Below, piece after piece: positions 1 through 9,316 of a DNA stretch of 56,398 nucleotides. Location: the NCBI GenBank assembly GCA_018714685.1, contig DVNC01000022.1, positions 1-56,398 on the forward strand, given 5' to 3'. Source of the stretch: Scatocola faecipullorum. GTDB taxonomy: Bacteria; Pseudomonadota; Alphaproteobacteria; RF32; CAG-239. The position numbers and the translations under genes were made by a program. The notes beneath the pieces are model-generated. The model was not told where the DNA came from. It saw nothing but the letters and a program-made list of their open reading frames with translations, and did no database searches. The first letter of the stretch is position 1. Each line of letters begins with the position of its first letter.

Positions 1-1
1 A

Positions 2-475
2 ACCTCGGCGATTGTCGGCAACGTGTATGCCCAGACCTGCGGTGCTCAGCCCTCATGCTCAAGCCTCGGATATACTTATACCGGCTCAACTTCCGACTGT
101 GTCAACACCCCGATGAAGTGCCCCTTTAACACATCCTATTTTAACTGCACAAAAAAAGCCGACGCTTTAGCCAAACTGCAAGCCGAAATCGTCACTGCCG
201 CCATGCCTGATTATTCCAGGGCTCAGTCCAGAAATAAAGGACAGCAATATACGGCATCCACTAATGGATTTATTATTGGCTATGATCGCTATTTAGGTAC
301 AGACTCATGGGATTCAAATGTCAAAGTTATCATTAACGGACAAAATGTGAGAATGATTGCAGACCAGACAGAATTCACCATTAATACATGGAGTTATCCG
401 GTAAAAAAAGGATCGACCTACCAAGTAACTTCAGGAAACGGAGAAATCAAATACATGTGGGTACCGACATATTAG
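2..475 (+). CDS. Secreted small Cys-containing protein (5' partial)
   Basis: The frame is open to the left edge, so the true start lies outside the window. The first visible residues (TSAIVGNVYA-QTC) look like the end of a signal peptide cleaved after VYA, so the product is probably exported. The mature start carries a Cys pattern QTC-x3-PSC-xx-LGYT, then a second pair around KCPF and FNC. The same pattern opens the product encoded at 34106-34891, so the two share an N-terminal module. The rest, about 100 residues rich in Asn, Thr and Tyr, does not resemble a family I know and ends in WVPTY. No enzyme motif is visible. A surface or periplasmic role is likely; function unknown. Confidence 0.75.
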   Translation, partial: TSAIVGNVYAQTCGAQPSCSSLGYTYTGSTSDCVNTPMKCPFNTSYFNCTKKADALAKLQAEIVTAAMPDYSRAQSRNKGQQYTASTNGFIIGYDRYLGTDSWDSNVKVIINGQNVRMIADQTEFTINTWSYPVKKGSTYQVTSGNGEIKYMWVPTY

Positions 476-530
476 AAATTATTAAACCGTACCGAATAGC
501 CTCTGCGCCGGCTGTATTTATACTTCTTTG

Positions 531-558
531 TTGACAAATTCGTTTTTTAAGCTAAGGT
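531..558 (+). promoter_or_regulatory. Putative sigma70 promoter upstream of the 608 gene
   Basis: TTGACA at 531-536 and TAAGGT at 553-558 are separated by 16 bases. The predicted transcript starts about 40 bases before the ATG at 608. The -35 is perfect, the -10 is weak. Confidence 0.5.
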
Positions 559-607
559 CTGGGCAATAAAAAATTATTGAGAATTATTTACCTAAAAAAC
601 TAACTTT

Positions 608-1174
608 ATGAATTTTAAAGACGATTTGGGCTTTCAGGCTTTTCAGGAAAAAGTTCTGAAGTGGAAAGAAATTTTTGTGCAGGGCATTAATCATCCGCAT
701 GACTTGGGCGAGGCGCGAGCAGAAGCCTTAACCTGGGAAGATATCATCTTCAAGGGAAAACTGGATGCCGTTGATTTTTGTTTTTTATCGGACAAAGCAA
801 TGTCTGAAGTAGGGAGTTTTGATGACAGAGCAAAGTATTTTCTGCATAAACTTCCCTATTATGAGGAAGTTACCGGATTAATCCCACAAATGAATTTTAT
901 CGGTGATTATGCCGGTGCAGAAATGCCGAACGGAGACAAAATAGGCTTTCTTCCCCAATGGTTTGAAAACGGCGAAATCATTGTCCGGACTTATATCAGA
1001 CTGGCGGAAGGTTTTGAACTTGACTGCGACAGTCTGATTCTTTTCGAAAACTGTAACTGTATCGGAATTGTTCGATATGTTAAAGATTTTCCGCCGGAAT
1101 ATTATCAAAAAAAAGAAGCCTACGAAACAAGAAAGGCAAACGCTGAACGAGACGATGACGATTTGCCTTTTTGA
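608..1174 (+). CDS. Hypothetical soluble protein, 188 aa
   Basis: I do not recognise this protein. It has no signal peptide or membrane segment, is rich in aromatic and acidic residues, and ends in an acidic tail (ERDDDDLPF). Three Cys lie close together (DCDS, ENCNC) near residues 140-150. It is a single-gene unit between its own promoter (531-558) and a strong terminator (1187-1219). The bases before the ATG (CTAACTTT) contain no Shine-Dalgarno site, unlike the housekeeping genes here; several other hypothetical genes in the window share this trait, which could indicate origin from a Bacteroidota-type genome. Coding is supported by its length, isolation and normal codon usage; function unknown. 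Confidence 0.75.
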   Translation: MNFKDDLGFQAFQEKVLKWKEIFVQGINHPHDLGEARAEALTWEDIIFKGKLDAVDFCFLSDKAMSEVGSFDDRAKYFLHKLPYYEEVTGLIPQMNFIGDYAGAEMPNGDKIGFLPQWFENGEIIVRTYIRLAEGFELDCDSLILFENCNCIGIVRYVKDFPPEYYQKKEAYETRKANAERDDDDLPF

Positions 1175-1186
1175 GTGAAAATTCAT

Positions 1187-1219
1187 AAAAAATCCCCGTT
1201 TGAAACGGGGATTTTTTTT
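1187..1219. terminator. Bidirectional rho-independent terminator
   Basis: AAAAAATCCCCGTTT pairs with its complement GAAACGGGGATTTTTT, with A and T runs on both sides, so it can end both the plus-strand 608 gene and the minus-strand nitroreductase gene, whose stop codon lies inside it. Confidence 0.9.
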
Positions 1220-1733
1220 ACCAACTGTTCATATGGATTTTCTGCTGTTTAAAGCGATCTTCCGGCTGCCGCGGTTCCGCCGCCGGGTAGCCGATAACCA
1301 CCAAAGACAGCGGCTTAATATGCGGCGGCAGATTAAACAAACGAATAAAGTTTTCCATGCGCTCTTTGTCCGGATAAATTCCGCACCAGCAGCTGCCAAG
1401 TTTTTTGGCATGGCAAGCCAGCAGCAGATTTTCGGTTGCCGCGGCACAATCAACCATCCAAGCGCCGGGAGCCATCTCCTCTTCCGTGTTGCCGCAGACA
1501 ATAACCGCCAGTGACGCTTCTTCCAAAAAACGGCAGTAAGGCTGAGCTTGGGTTATTTCGGGAAACTTGCTCTTGTCATTGACCACTATGAATTCCCACG
1601 GCTGTTTATTGCGCCCGGAAGGAGCCAGCATAGCTGTTTCCAATATGTCCCTGATGTCATCGGCGGGAATATCACGATTAGGAATATATTGCCGCACAGA
1701 CCGGCGGGTACGCAGTCCTTCTCTAAAATCCAT
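1218..1733 (-). CDS. Nitroreductase-family FMN oxidoreductase
   Basis: 171 residues, close to the usual length for short nitroreductases. The N-terminal RTRRSVRQY is the classic FMN-phosphate binding start, followed by APSGRNKQPWEFIVV (substrate/FMN pocket) and a C-terminal LVVIGYPAAEP. Members use NAD(P)H to reduce nitro-aromatics, quinones or flavins; the substrate cannot be told from sequence. The gene lies downstream of the atp genes on the same strand but is separated from them by a terminator at 1799-1827, so it is probably transcribed separately. The start at 1733 is preceded by an AAGGAG-like site (complement of accttctcctt). Confidence 0.92.
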   Translation of the reverse strand: MDFREGLRTRRSVRQYIPNRDIPADDIRDILETAMLAPSGRNKQPWEFIVVNDKSKFPEITQAQPYCRFLEEASLAVIVCGNTEEEMAPGAWMVDCAAATENLLLACHAKKLGSCWCGIYPDKERMENFIRLFNLPPHIKPLSLVVIGYPAAEPRQPEDRFKQQKIHMNSW

Positions 1734-1798
1734 TTACCTTCTCCTTTTTACGTTTTGTCTTTTATATGTAAGAGGCAACGGCCCCAAAATCAAGAGAT

Positions 1799-1827
1799 AA
1801 AAAGCCCCTCCAAAGAGGGGCTTTTTT
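1799..1827 (-). terminator. Terminator of the atpHAGDC operon
   Basis: AAAGCCCCTC and GAGGGGCTTT form a GC-rich stem flanked by A and T runs, directly after the atpC stop codon. Confidence 0.9.
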
Positions 1828-2225
1828 TACTTCTTCAAGTTTTTCAGCTGTTCGTCTACCCGAGACATCTTCCGGTTATAGCGCCGGACGACTTCACGCT
1901 TGCGTTTGCGGTTTGCCCGCCAGCTGACATAATTGATGATGCCGTATTTGCTGATATCGTCCTCAGAGACAACGCCCTCGGTTGAAATGGCGCAAATATC
2001 GTCGGCAATATTAGCAATGCCGCCACGGATGAAATATTTATCCGTTATGCCGTCATGTTCATCCAAAACCCGAACATAGCCGTTTGTCAACACCATTGCC
2101 GTCGGTGCGCGTTCCGGCAGAACGGTAAGGTCACCGTCCGCTCCCGGAACAACCACCCGGCGGACATCCTGTTCCTTATAAACTTTATCCGGGGTAAATA
2201 TCTTCAGACGTACATGTTTTTCCAT
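1827..2225 (-). CDS. atpC: F1Fo ATP synthase epsilon subunit
   Basis: 132 residues. The N-terminal beta-sandwich is recognisable (KIFTPDKVYKEQDVRRVVVPG followed by GDLTVLPERAPT, the usual GDFGVLPGHAP region), then a basic C-terminal helical part (RANRKRKREVVRRY). This subunit sits in the central stalk with gamma, couples rotation to catalysis and can inhibit ATP hydrolysis. It is the last gene of the F1 operon, 14 bases after atpD, and is followed directly by a terminator. The C-terminal helix is short and very basic compared with E. coli, which is common in Alphaproteobacteria. Confidence 0.95.
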   Translation of the reverse strand: MEKHVRLKIFTPDKVYKEQDVRRVVVPGADGDLTVLPERAPTAMVLTNGYVRVLDEHDGITDKYFIRGGIANIADDICAISTEGVVSEDDISKYGIINYVSWRANRKRKREVVRRYNRKMSRVDEQLKNLKK

Positions 2226-2239
2226 AACTTATCTTCCTG

Positions 2240-3841
2240 TTAAGCGGCAGAACTCATATTCTTAGCGTTTTCGAGCACTTCTTCAATGGTACCTACCATA
2301 TAGAAAGCCTGTTCCGGAATATCGTCGTATTTGCCTTCGATAATTCCCTTAAAGCCTTTAATGGTGTCTTCCAGTTTTACAAATTTACCGGGACGACCGG
2401 TGAAAACTTCGGCAACATGGAACGGCTGCGACAGAAAACGCTGAACCTTACGGGCACGGGCAACCGTCAGTTTGTCTTCTTCCGAAAGCTCGTCCATACC
2501 CAGAATGGCAATAATATCCTGCAGAGATTTATATTTCTGCAAAATTTCCTGAACCTTACGGGCGACCGTATAGTGTTCTTCACCGACAACCGTCGGATCC
2601 AGAATACGGCTGGTCGAATCAAGCGGATCAACGGCAGGGAAAATACCCAGTTCGGAAATCTGGCGCGACAAAACCGTCGTGGCATCCAAGTGAGCAAACG
2701 TTGTTGCCGGAGCCGGGTCGGTCAAGTCGTCGGCCGGAACATAAACGGCCTGAACAGAAGTAATTGAACCGTGTTTGGTTGAGGTAATGCGCTCCTGCAT
2801 GGCCCCCATATCGGTTCCCAGTGTCGGCTGATAACCCACTGCGGACGGAATACGCCCGAGCAGAGCCGAAACTTCGGAACCGGCCTGGGTGAAACGGAAG
2901 ATATTGTCAACGAAGAACAAAACATCCTGATGTTCTTCATCGCGGAAATATTCCGCCTGTGTCAAGCCGGAGAGGGCAACACGGGCACGGGCTCCGGGCG
3001 GTTCGTTCATCTGACCGTAAACAAGCACGGTTTTAGATTTGTCACCCTCCAGATCAATAACCCCGGATTCAATCATTTCGTGATAGAGGTCATTCCCTTC
3101 GCGGGTGCGTTCGCCGACACCGGCAAATACGGAATAGCCGCCGTGGCCTTTGGCAATATTGTTAATCAGTTCCATAATCAAAACGGTTTTGCCGACACCG
3201 GCGCCGCCGAACAGACCGATTTTGCCGCCTTTGGCATAAGGTTCAAGCAAATCGATTACTTTAATGCCGGTGGTCAGAATTTCCGTATCGGTGGACTGCT
3301 CGGTAAAAGCAGGCGCCGGACGGTGAATCGGGAAATGCTGCTTGGCTTTAACCGGGCCGCGGCCGTCAACCGGGTCACCGATAACGTTGATGATGCGGCC
3401 GAGCATTTGCGGACCGACGGGAACTTCAATCGGATGTCCGGTGTTGATGACTTCAAGACCGCGAACCAAGCCGTCGGTTGAATCCATAGCGATGGTACGA
3501 ACTACCCCCTCGCCCAAGTGCTGTTCAACTTCCAGAACCAGCTTGCGGCCGTGGTTGTCGCATTCAAGGGCCGTCAGAATGTTCGGCAGTTCATCAATTT
3601 TTTCAAACTTGACGTCAACAACCGCCCCCATTACCTGAGAAATATGACCAAGCCGGCCGCTGCCGACTTCAGCTTTTTCAATCTTTTTAATTTTCTTTAC
3701 GGCCTTTTTTTCATCGGCGCCGATTTCTTTGAAAGACTTTTTATCCAATTCCGTCACGCTCTCAGTCTTTTTAACTTTTTTGGCGGCGGCTGCCTTAGCC
3801 TTCGCGGGGGCGGCCGTTTTAGCGTTTTTCTTCTCCGTCAT
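2240..3841 (-). CDS. atpD: F1Fo ATP synthase beta subunit with N-terminal Lys/Ala extension
   Basis: 533 residues, about 60 longer than E. coli AtpD. The catalytic core is standard: Walker A GGAGVGKTVL, GERTREGNDLYHEM, a DVLFFVDNIFRF segment and the region around SALLGRIPSAVGYQPTL. Together with alpha it forms the catalytic hexamer on the cytoplasmic side of the membrane. The extra N-terminus (about residues 1-60, Lys/Ala-rich) precedes the usual beta-barrel start at GRLGHISQVMGAVVDV. Similar low-complexity extensions are known in some Alphaproteobacteria. The start at 3841 has a GGAG site just upstream, so I keep it. It follows atpG by 15 bases. Confidence 0.97.
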   Translation of the reverse strand: MTEKKNAKTAAPAKAKAAAAKKVKKTESVTELDKKSFKEIGADEKKAVKKIKKIEKAEVGSGRLGHISQVMGAVVDVKFEKIDELPNILTALECDNHGRKLVLEVEQHLGEGVVRTIAMDSTDGLVRGLEVINTGHPIEVPVGPQMLGRIINVIGDPVDGRGPVKAKQHFPIHRPAPAFTEQSTDTEILTTGIKVIDLLEPYAKGGKIGLFGGAGVGKTVLIMELINNIAKGHGGYSVFAGVGERTREGNDLYHEMIESGVIDLEGDKSKTVLVYGQMNEPPGARARVALSGLTQAEYFRDEEHQDVLFFVDNIFRFTQAGSEVSALLGRIPSAVGYQPTLGTDMGAMQERITSTKHGSITSVQAVYVPADDLTDPAPATTFAHLDATTVLSRQISELGIFPAVDPLDSTSRILDPTVVGEEHYTVARKVQEILQKYKSLQDIIAILGMDELSEEDKLTVARARKVQRFLSQPFHVAEVFTGRPGKFVKLEDTIKGFKGIIEGKYDDIPEQAFYMVGTIEEVLENAKNMSSAA

Positions 3842-3856
3842 TTTTATCTCCTAGAG

Positions 3857-4768
3857 TTACAGTGCTTCCGCACCGGCAATAATTTCGATTAATTCGGTCG
3901 TAATGTTGGTCTGACGCATCCGGTTATATTTCAGCGTCAGGCGGGAAATCATGTCTTTGGCATTACGGGTCGCATTATCCATAGAGGTCATACGCGCGCC
4001 GTGTTCGGATGCCTGAGAGTGGATAATTGCCTCAAAAACGGAAGCTTTATACAACAGCGGCAGAGACTGCCCCAGAACTTCCATTTTATACGGTTCATAT
4101 TCATAAGCGGCACCATTGACCAAAACCGGTTCCGTCCCTGCTTCCGCGCGCTCGGAAAAGCGAAGCGGCAAAAGCTGCTTGACGACAATTTCCCGGTTGA
4201 TTGCTGAATGGAATTCGCTGTAAACAGCCTCACAGACATCAATATTGCGCATCATGAAATCATCATAAGCGTAATTGGCAATGACAGCGCTTTCATCATA
4301 ACGGGCACCTTTTTTGGCAATGCCGTCGATATCGCGGACAATGTTGGCGGCATAGCGGCGTTTGAGGATAGAATATCCTTTGCGCCCGATGCAGGCGACT
4401 TTAACCTCTTTGCCGGCGTTTTGCAGTTCTTCGATGCGCCGGGCCGCTACTTTGGCTACCGAGGCATTGAAGTTTCCGCAAAGACCGCGATCGGACGTAA
4501 AGACCAGCAGAAGATAAGTCCGGTCATTTTCAGAACCGGCAATCATCCGTGGCCATTTGACGAAAGTGCCGTTTTGCTCCAGCGTCCGGAACTCGGAAAC
4601 AACATTCTCCAGCGGAGAAAGAATGTTTTCGCGATAAGGAACGCTGGAAGCAATCAGGCCTTGAGCTTTACGCAGACTGGAAGCAGCAACCATCTTCATT
4701 GCCGAAGTGATTTTCTGTGTTGACTTGATGGTTTCAATACGAGTTCTTAACTCTTTTAAACCGGCCAT
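3857..4768 (-). CDS. atpG: F1Fo ATP synthase gamma subunit
   Basis: 303 residues, the normal length. It starts with the family signature LKELRTRIETIKSTQKITSAMKM in the N-terminal helix, and ends with the conserved C-terminal helix (TRNAKDMISRLTLKYNRMRQ then TTELIEIIAGAEAL). The two long helices form the rotating shaft inside the alpha3beta3 ring. The gene lies between atpA (9-base gap) and atpD (15-base gap). AAGGAAG precedes the ATG. No irregularity is seen. Confidence 0.97.
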   Translation of the reverse strand: MAGLKELRTRIETIKSTQKITSAMKMVAASSLRKAQGLIASSVPYRENILSPLENVVSEFRTLEQNGTFVKWPRMIAGSENDRTYLLLVFTSDRGLCGNFNASVAKVAARRIEELQNAGKEVKVACIGRKGYSILKRRYAANIVRDIDGIAKKGARYDESAVIANYAYDDFMMRNIDVCEAVYSEFHSAINREIVVKQLLPLRFSERAEAGTEPVLVNGAAYEYEPYKMEVLGQSLPLLYKASVFEAIIHSQASEHGARMTSMDNATRNAKDMISRLTLKYNRMRQTNITTELIEIIAGAEAL

Positions 4769-4777
4769 AGTTCTTCC

Positions 4778-6328
4778 TTATGCTGCTTTTTCTTCACTAA
4801 TGTATTCGGCTAAGAAACTGTCGTAAAATTCGGTCAATTTCTTATCCAGTTCGTCGGAAATAACCTTTTCGTCACGAATCTGCTCGAGGAATTCGGGATG
4901 ATTAGCCTTGACTGCGGTCAGCGCTTTCTGCTCGAAAGGTTTAATTTCAGTCAGAGGCAGCTTATCCAAATATCCGCGGACACCGGCGAAAATAGCGATA
5001 ACTTCTTCGGCAACCGGCATCGGATGATAAACAGGCTGTTTCAGCAGTTCGGTCAGGCGTTCGCCGCGTGACAGCAGCTGCTTGGTCGCGGGATCAAGGT
5101 CTGAAGCAAACTGGGCAAAAGAAGCCATTTCGCGATACTGTGCCAATTCGAGTTTAATTTTGCCGGCAACCTGTTTCATTGCCTTAATTTGAGCGGCCGA
5201 GCCGACGCGGCTGACGGAGATACCGACATTTACCGCCGGGCGGACGCCCTGATAGAACAGACTGGTTTCCAAGAATATCTGACCGTCGGTAATTGAAATA
5301 ACGTTGGTCGGAATATAAGCGGAAACATCGCCGGCCTGCGTTTCGATAACCGGCAGCGCAGTCAGAGAACCGGCCCCCTCATCATCATTCATCTTCGCCG
5401 CACGCTCCAACAGACGGGAATGCAGATAGAAGACGTCGCCGGGATAAGCTTCACGCCCAGGCGGACGACGGAGCAGCAAAGACATCTGACGGTATGCCGT
5501 TGCCTGTTTGGACAGGTCATCATAAAAAATTGTGGCATGCATGCCGTTATCACGGAAATATTCGCCCATGGCGCAGCCGGAATACGGCGCAATAAACTGC
5601 ATTGGCGCCGGATCGGAAGCCGTTGCGGCAACAACGATGGTATAATCCAGAGCTCCGTTGTCTTTCAAGGTTTTAACCACCTGAGCAACGGTTGAACGTT
5701 TCTGACCGACGGCAACATAAATGCAGTACATTTTTTCCTTTTCGGACTTTGCCTGGTCGTTAATGTGTTTTTGATTGAGAATCGTATCAAGAATGATAGC
5801 GGTTTTACCGGTCTGACGGTCACCGATGATTAATTCGCGCTGACCGCGGCCAATCGGAATCAGAGCATCGACCACTTTCAATCCGGTTTGCATCGGTTCA
5901 TGCACGCTGCGCCGCGGAATAATACCCGGAGCTTTGACTTCGGAGTTGCTGTATTCGGTTGCTTTAACCGGGCCTTTGCCGTCAATCGGCTCACCCAGCG
6001 CATCAACAACCCGCCCCAGCAGCCCTTTGCCCACCGGCACGCTCACAATTTTATCGGTACGTTTTACGATATCGCCTTCCTTAATGGACTCATCCGAGCC
6101 GAAAATAACGACACCGACGTTGTCTTCTTCGAGGTTAAGGGCCATTCCCTTAACGCCGCTTTCGAATTCAACCAGTTCATTTGACTGAACTTTATCGAGG
6201 CCGTAAACATGGGCAATACCATCACCAACCGACAAAACGCGGCCGACTTCGGAGACGTCAACCTCGACATCGGCATTTGCGATTTTATCTTTGATGATAG
6301 AGGATATTTCGCTTGCATGTACAGACAT
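4778..6328 (-). CDS. atpA: F1Fo ATP synthase alpha subunit
   Basis: 516 residues. It has the P-loop GDRQTGKTAI, the conserved region GGYIPTNV-like QAGDVSAYIPTNVISITDGQ, and ISRVGSAAQIKAMK carrying the arginine finger that reaches into the catalytic site of the neighbouring beta subunit. It is the non-catalytic nucleotide-binding subunit of F1. Its ATG overlaps the atpH stop codon by one base (TAATG), so translation is likely coupled to atpH. Gene order delta-alpha-gamma-beta-epsilon without Fo genes is the rule in Alphaproteobacteria, which keep the Fo genes elsewhere. Confidence 0.98.
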   Translation of the reverse strand: MSVHASEISSIIKDKIANADVEVDVSEVGRVLSVGDGIAHVYGLDKVQSNELVEFESGVKGMALNLEEDNVGVVIFGSDESIKEGDIVKRTDKIVSVPVGKGLLGRVVDALGEPIDGKGPVKATEYSNSEVKAPGIIPRRSVHEPMQTGLKVVDALIPIGRGQRELIIGDRQTGKTAIILDTILNQKHINDQAKSEKEKMYCIYVAVGQKRSTVAQVVKTLKDNGALDYTIVVAATASDPAPMQFIAPYSGCAMGEYFRDNGMHATIFYDDLSKQATAYRQMSLLLRRPPGREAYPGDVFYLHSRLLERAAKMNDDEGAGSLTALPVIETQAGDVSAYIPTNVISITDGQIFLETSLFYQGVRPAVNVGISVSRVGSAAQIKAMKQVAGKIKLELAQYREMASFAQFASDLDPATKQLLSRGERLTELLKQPVYHPMPVAEEVIAIFAGVRGYLDKLPLTEIKPFEQKALTAVKANHPEFLEQIRDEKVISDELDKKLTEFYDSFLAEYISEEKAA

Positions 6329-6882
6329 TATTGTCCACCTTTCATCATAATTTCCAAACGATTTAATTTTCCACGAATTGAATCGTCAATCATGGAAGAA
6401 CCAAACTTTACAATTAATCCGCCCAGAATTTCCGGACAAATCTCATAGTTGACAACCACTTTTTTGGAAAGCATTTTTTCCAGATTGGCGGTTAAACTTT
6501 TTTCCTGCGCATTGCTCAGGGCTTGAGCACTCTGCACACTGACTTCGACGTAGCCGTTTTTACGATACCAGATATGCTGAAATTCTTCCAATATCGGCAA
6601 CAGTTCGCCGAAGCGGCCGTTTGCGGCCACGATATCCAGACAGTTAAGCGTTTCTTTATCCAGCTTAAGTTTGCGGGCAACTTCGGACAGAGCCTCGCGT
6701 TTAGAATCCAAGTTCCAAACCGGATTAGCCAGATATTTGACGATTGAGCCGTCCTCCCGGAGAATGACGACCAATTGCCTGATATCTTCCAGAACTTTTG
6801 CCACGGCTTTTTTTTCTTCGGCAGCGCCGTAAAGCGCAGCGGCATAAGTTGAAATTATTTTAGCTTTTGAAATCTTCTTCAC
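6328..6882 (-). CDS. atpH: F1Fo ATP synthase delta subunit (OSCP)
   Basis: 184 residues. The helical N-terminal domain (SKAKIISTYAAALYGAAEEK) and the C-terminal signature CPEILGGLIVKFGSSMIDDSI (normally GGxxxxxGxxxxDxS) are clear. Delta sits on top of F1 and joins it to the peripheral stalk. It is the first gene of the F1 operon; its end overlaps atpA. The 68 bases between it and priA upstream are AT-rich; I could not pick a convincing promoter there, so read-through from priA is possible. Confidence 0.95.
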   Translation of the reverse strand: MKKISKAKIISTYAAALYGAAEEKKAVAKVLEDIRQLVVILREDGSIVKYLANPVWNLDSKREALSEVARKLKLDKETLNCLDIVAANGRFGELLPILEEFQHIWYRKNGYVEVSVQSAQALSNAQEKSLTANLEKMLSKKVVVNYEICPEILGGLIVKFGSSMIDDSIRGKLNRLEIMMKGGQ

Positions 6883-6950
6883 GGTATTCTCGTCAATTAT
6901 TTACAATTGTCGTTATCATAAGCGGTAAATCTTTCTAATTTATTAATTTT

Positions 6951-9128
6951 CTACATAAAACTGTAAGGGTCAACGTCTATCTCCACACGTACGTTTGACG
7001 GACAAGAAATTTTGCGCAGCCACTCACGCAAAACCTCCTGAATTTTAATGTTTTTTGCCGTCTTCAGCAGCAGCCGGTAGCGGTATTTTCCCCGCAGCAT
7101 ATAGATTGGCGCCGGAGCAGGTCCCAATGTAGATATATAATCGTTGTTGGGCGCCGTTTGCCCTAGCCAAACGGCTACTTTTTCCGCGGCATCACGGTTG
7201 GCGCCGGAAACGATGACGGCTGCCAGTTTTCCGAACGGAGGCATACGCAAAATTCTCCGGCTCTGTTTTTCCAAATCCAGAAACTGATTGCGGTCATTTG
7301 CGAGCAGCGCCTTGAGTACGGCATTGTCGGGATAAAGCGTCTGCAGATAGACGGTCCCTTTTTTTTCGGCACGGCCGGCGCGGCCGGAAACCTGCGACAA
7401 AAGCTGATATGTCTGTTCGGTAGCCCGCAAGTCGCTGCCCATCAGCCCCAAATCGGCATCGACGATGCCAACCAGAGTCAGACTCGGGAAATGGTGTCCC
7501 TTGGCGAGAATCTGCGTACCGATTAAAATATCCACTTCGCCTTTCTCCATCCGCTCAAATACGGCGGAAACCTCAGCCAGCGAAGAAGTAATATCGCTGG
7601 AAATGACGGCGAGGCGCGCATCGGGGAAACGTTTGGAGACCTCTTCGGCAATGCGTTCCACCCCGGGACCGCAGGCCGTCAGACCGTCTTCGGAATGGCA
7701 TTCGGGGCATTCTTTGGGAATCGGCATAGAATAACCGCAATGATGGCAAATCAGACGGCCGCTGCTGCGATGCTCGGTCAGCCAGGCCGTACAATTGGGG
7801 CACTGGATGCGGTGTCCACAATCGCGGCAGATTGTCAGCGGAGCATAACCGCGGCGATTAAGAAACAGCATCGACTGTTCGTTTTTTTCAAGATTTACTT
7901 TAAGAGCGTCCACTAAAGTCGGCGCCAGCCAGGAAACACCCCAGGAGCCTTTCTGCGGCTTATCCTTTTTCAAATCAATCACTTTAATATCGGGCATCAC
8001 GGCAGAAGCATAGCGGCTGGTCAGGCGCACGCAGTCATATTTGCCGTCTTCCACATTACAGACGGTTTCCAAGTCGGGCGTTGCGGTTGAGAGAATCAGC
8101 GGAAACTGTTCCAACTTAGCGCGAACGACCGCCATATCCCTCCCCTGGTAATTAACGACATCTTCCTGCTTGAAAGAGTGGTCATGGCTTTCATCGATAA
8201 CCATCAGTCCCAAATCGGGATAAGGCAGAAACAGCGCCGAGCGGGCACCGACAATTACCTTTACCCGCCCCTCGGACACGGCTTTCCATGTGTCTATCCG
8301 TTCCCGCTGTCCCAAACCGGAATGCCAGCAGGCCGGTTTGACGCCGAACCGTTTTTCAAACCGCCCCAGCCATTGGGTGGTTAACGCAATTTCCGGCACC
8401 AGAATCAAAACCTGCCGTCCCAATTCCAAGGCACGGGCGACCGCTTCAAAATAGACTTCGGTTTTGCCGGAACCGGTAACGCCGTCCAGGAGAGTTACCG
8501 AAAAGCCATTACCGACTTTGCGCACCAGTTCGGCGGCAGCGGTTTCCTGCTCGGGGGTCAGGGCCACTTTGGAAAAGCTCCCCTTAGGCTCGGCATAATA
8601 CTTCTTTTTCGGGCGGACAATCGGTTTCAAAATCCCTGCGGTTATCAGTGTATTTACCACGCTCAGCCCGACCCCGGCTCCCCGACAGATTTCTTTGCGG
8701 GTGTAAGGCGCATGTCTGAGCAAGTCCATAACATGCCAACGGGCATCGGAATTTTTCAATTTGGCTTCAGCCAGAGTTTTGCCGCTCAGGGTATAAAGCG
8801 TTTCGGTTTGGTTGTCGTCAAAGACGGCGCGCACGCTGATAACCATTTTCAGCACCAAACCGACAAAAGCCAAATTATATTCGGCCACAAATTTAACAAA
8901 CTGGATTAAGTTTTTGGAAAGAGGCGGAAAGTCAAGCTTTTCGATTATCGGTTTAATCTTGTTTTCCGGCAATTCGGAAGAACGCCCGTGTTTCCAGACA
9001 ACGCCGATCTGCTCCTCCCGTCCCCAAGGAACGCGGACAAGCGTGCCGAGCGGAAGCTCCGTTTCGGTTTTGTAATCAAAAGGCTCGTTAAAAGGCAGCG
9101 GCAGCATGACGCCGATAATTGAAGTCAT
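6951..9128 (-). CDS. priA: Primosomal replication restart helicase PriA
   Basis: I place the start at 9128 (725 residues), not at an in-frame ATG 54 bases upstream (9182), because AGGAG lies just before this ATG and because PriA proteins begin with a short strand followed by PLPFNEPFDY, as here. Motifs: Walker A GVTGSGKTEVY, a DESH box (DEEH in E. coli) with SFKQED, helicase motif QMLFLN-like EQSMLFLNRRGYAP, and eight zinc-binding Cys in four pairs (CRDC, CPNC, CHHC, CPEC). GTQILAKGHHFP and QVSGRAGRAE complete superfamily 2 motifs V and VI. It reloads DnaB at stalled forks. It lies next to the atp operon and xerC, a common alphaproteobacterial arrangement. Confidence 0.96.
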   Translation of the reverse strand: MTSIIGVMLPLPFNEPFDYKTETELPLGTLVRVPWGREEQIGVVWKHGRSSELPENKIKPIIEKLDFPPLSKNLIQFVKFVAEYNLAFVGLVLKMVISVRAVFDDNQTETLYTLSGKTLAEAKLKNSDARWHVMDLLRHAPYTRKEICRGAGVGLSVVNTLITAGILKPIVRPKKKYYAEPKGSFSKVALTPEQETAAAELVRKVGNGFSVTLLDGVTGSGKTEVYFEAVARALELGRQVLILVPEIALTTQWLGRFEKRFGVKPACWHSGLGQRERIDTWKAVSEGRVKVIVGARSALFLPYPDLGLMVIDESHDHSFKQEDVVNYQGRDMAVVRAKLEQFPLILSTATPDLETVCNVEDGKYDCVRLTSRYASAVMPDIKVIDLKKDKPQKGSWGVSWLAPTLVDALKVNLEKNEQSMLFLNRRGYAPLTICRDCGHRIQCPNCTAWLTEHRSSGRLICHHCGYSMPIPKECPECHSEDGLTACGPGVERIAEEVSKRFPDARLAVISSDITSSLAEVSAVFERMEKGEVDILIGTQILAKGHHFPSLTLVGIVDADLGLMGSDLRATEQTYQLLSQVSGRAGRAEKKGTVYLQTLYPDNAVLKALLANDRNQFLDLEKQSRRILRMPPFGKLAAVIVSGANRDAAEKVAVWLGQTAPNNDYISTLGPAPAPIYMLRGKYRYRLLLKTAKNIKIQEVLREWLRKISCPSNVRVEIDVDPYSFM

Positions 9129-9316
9129 TTTTCTCCTGGGTTCGGGCTGAAGCTGTTCCGGGGCACCGGCCGCCGAAAGCAAATTTCCGTTTTATCATAA
9201 AGCAGCGGCGGCAAAATTAAACCCCCTGCCCCGCATTATCCCCACAAAAAAAACGGCGGAATCGTATATACGGAATATTAAAGAATAAGGGGTAAAATTT
9301 TAAAGAGGGTAATAAA

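Noticed and set aside
9263..9272. Palindrome CGTATATACG upstream of xerC, and a TTATCCCCACA sequence nearby
   Set aside because: A 10-bp AT palindrome occurs often by chance, and the second sequence differs from the DnaA box TTATNCACA. Without more copies I do not treat this as an origin or operator.
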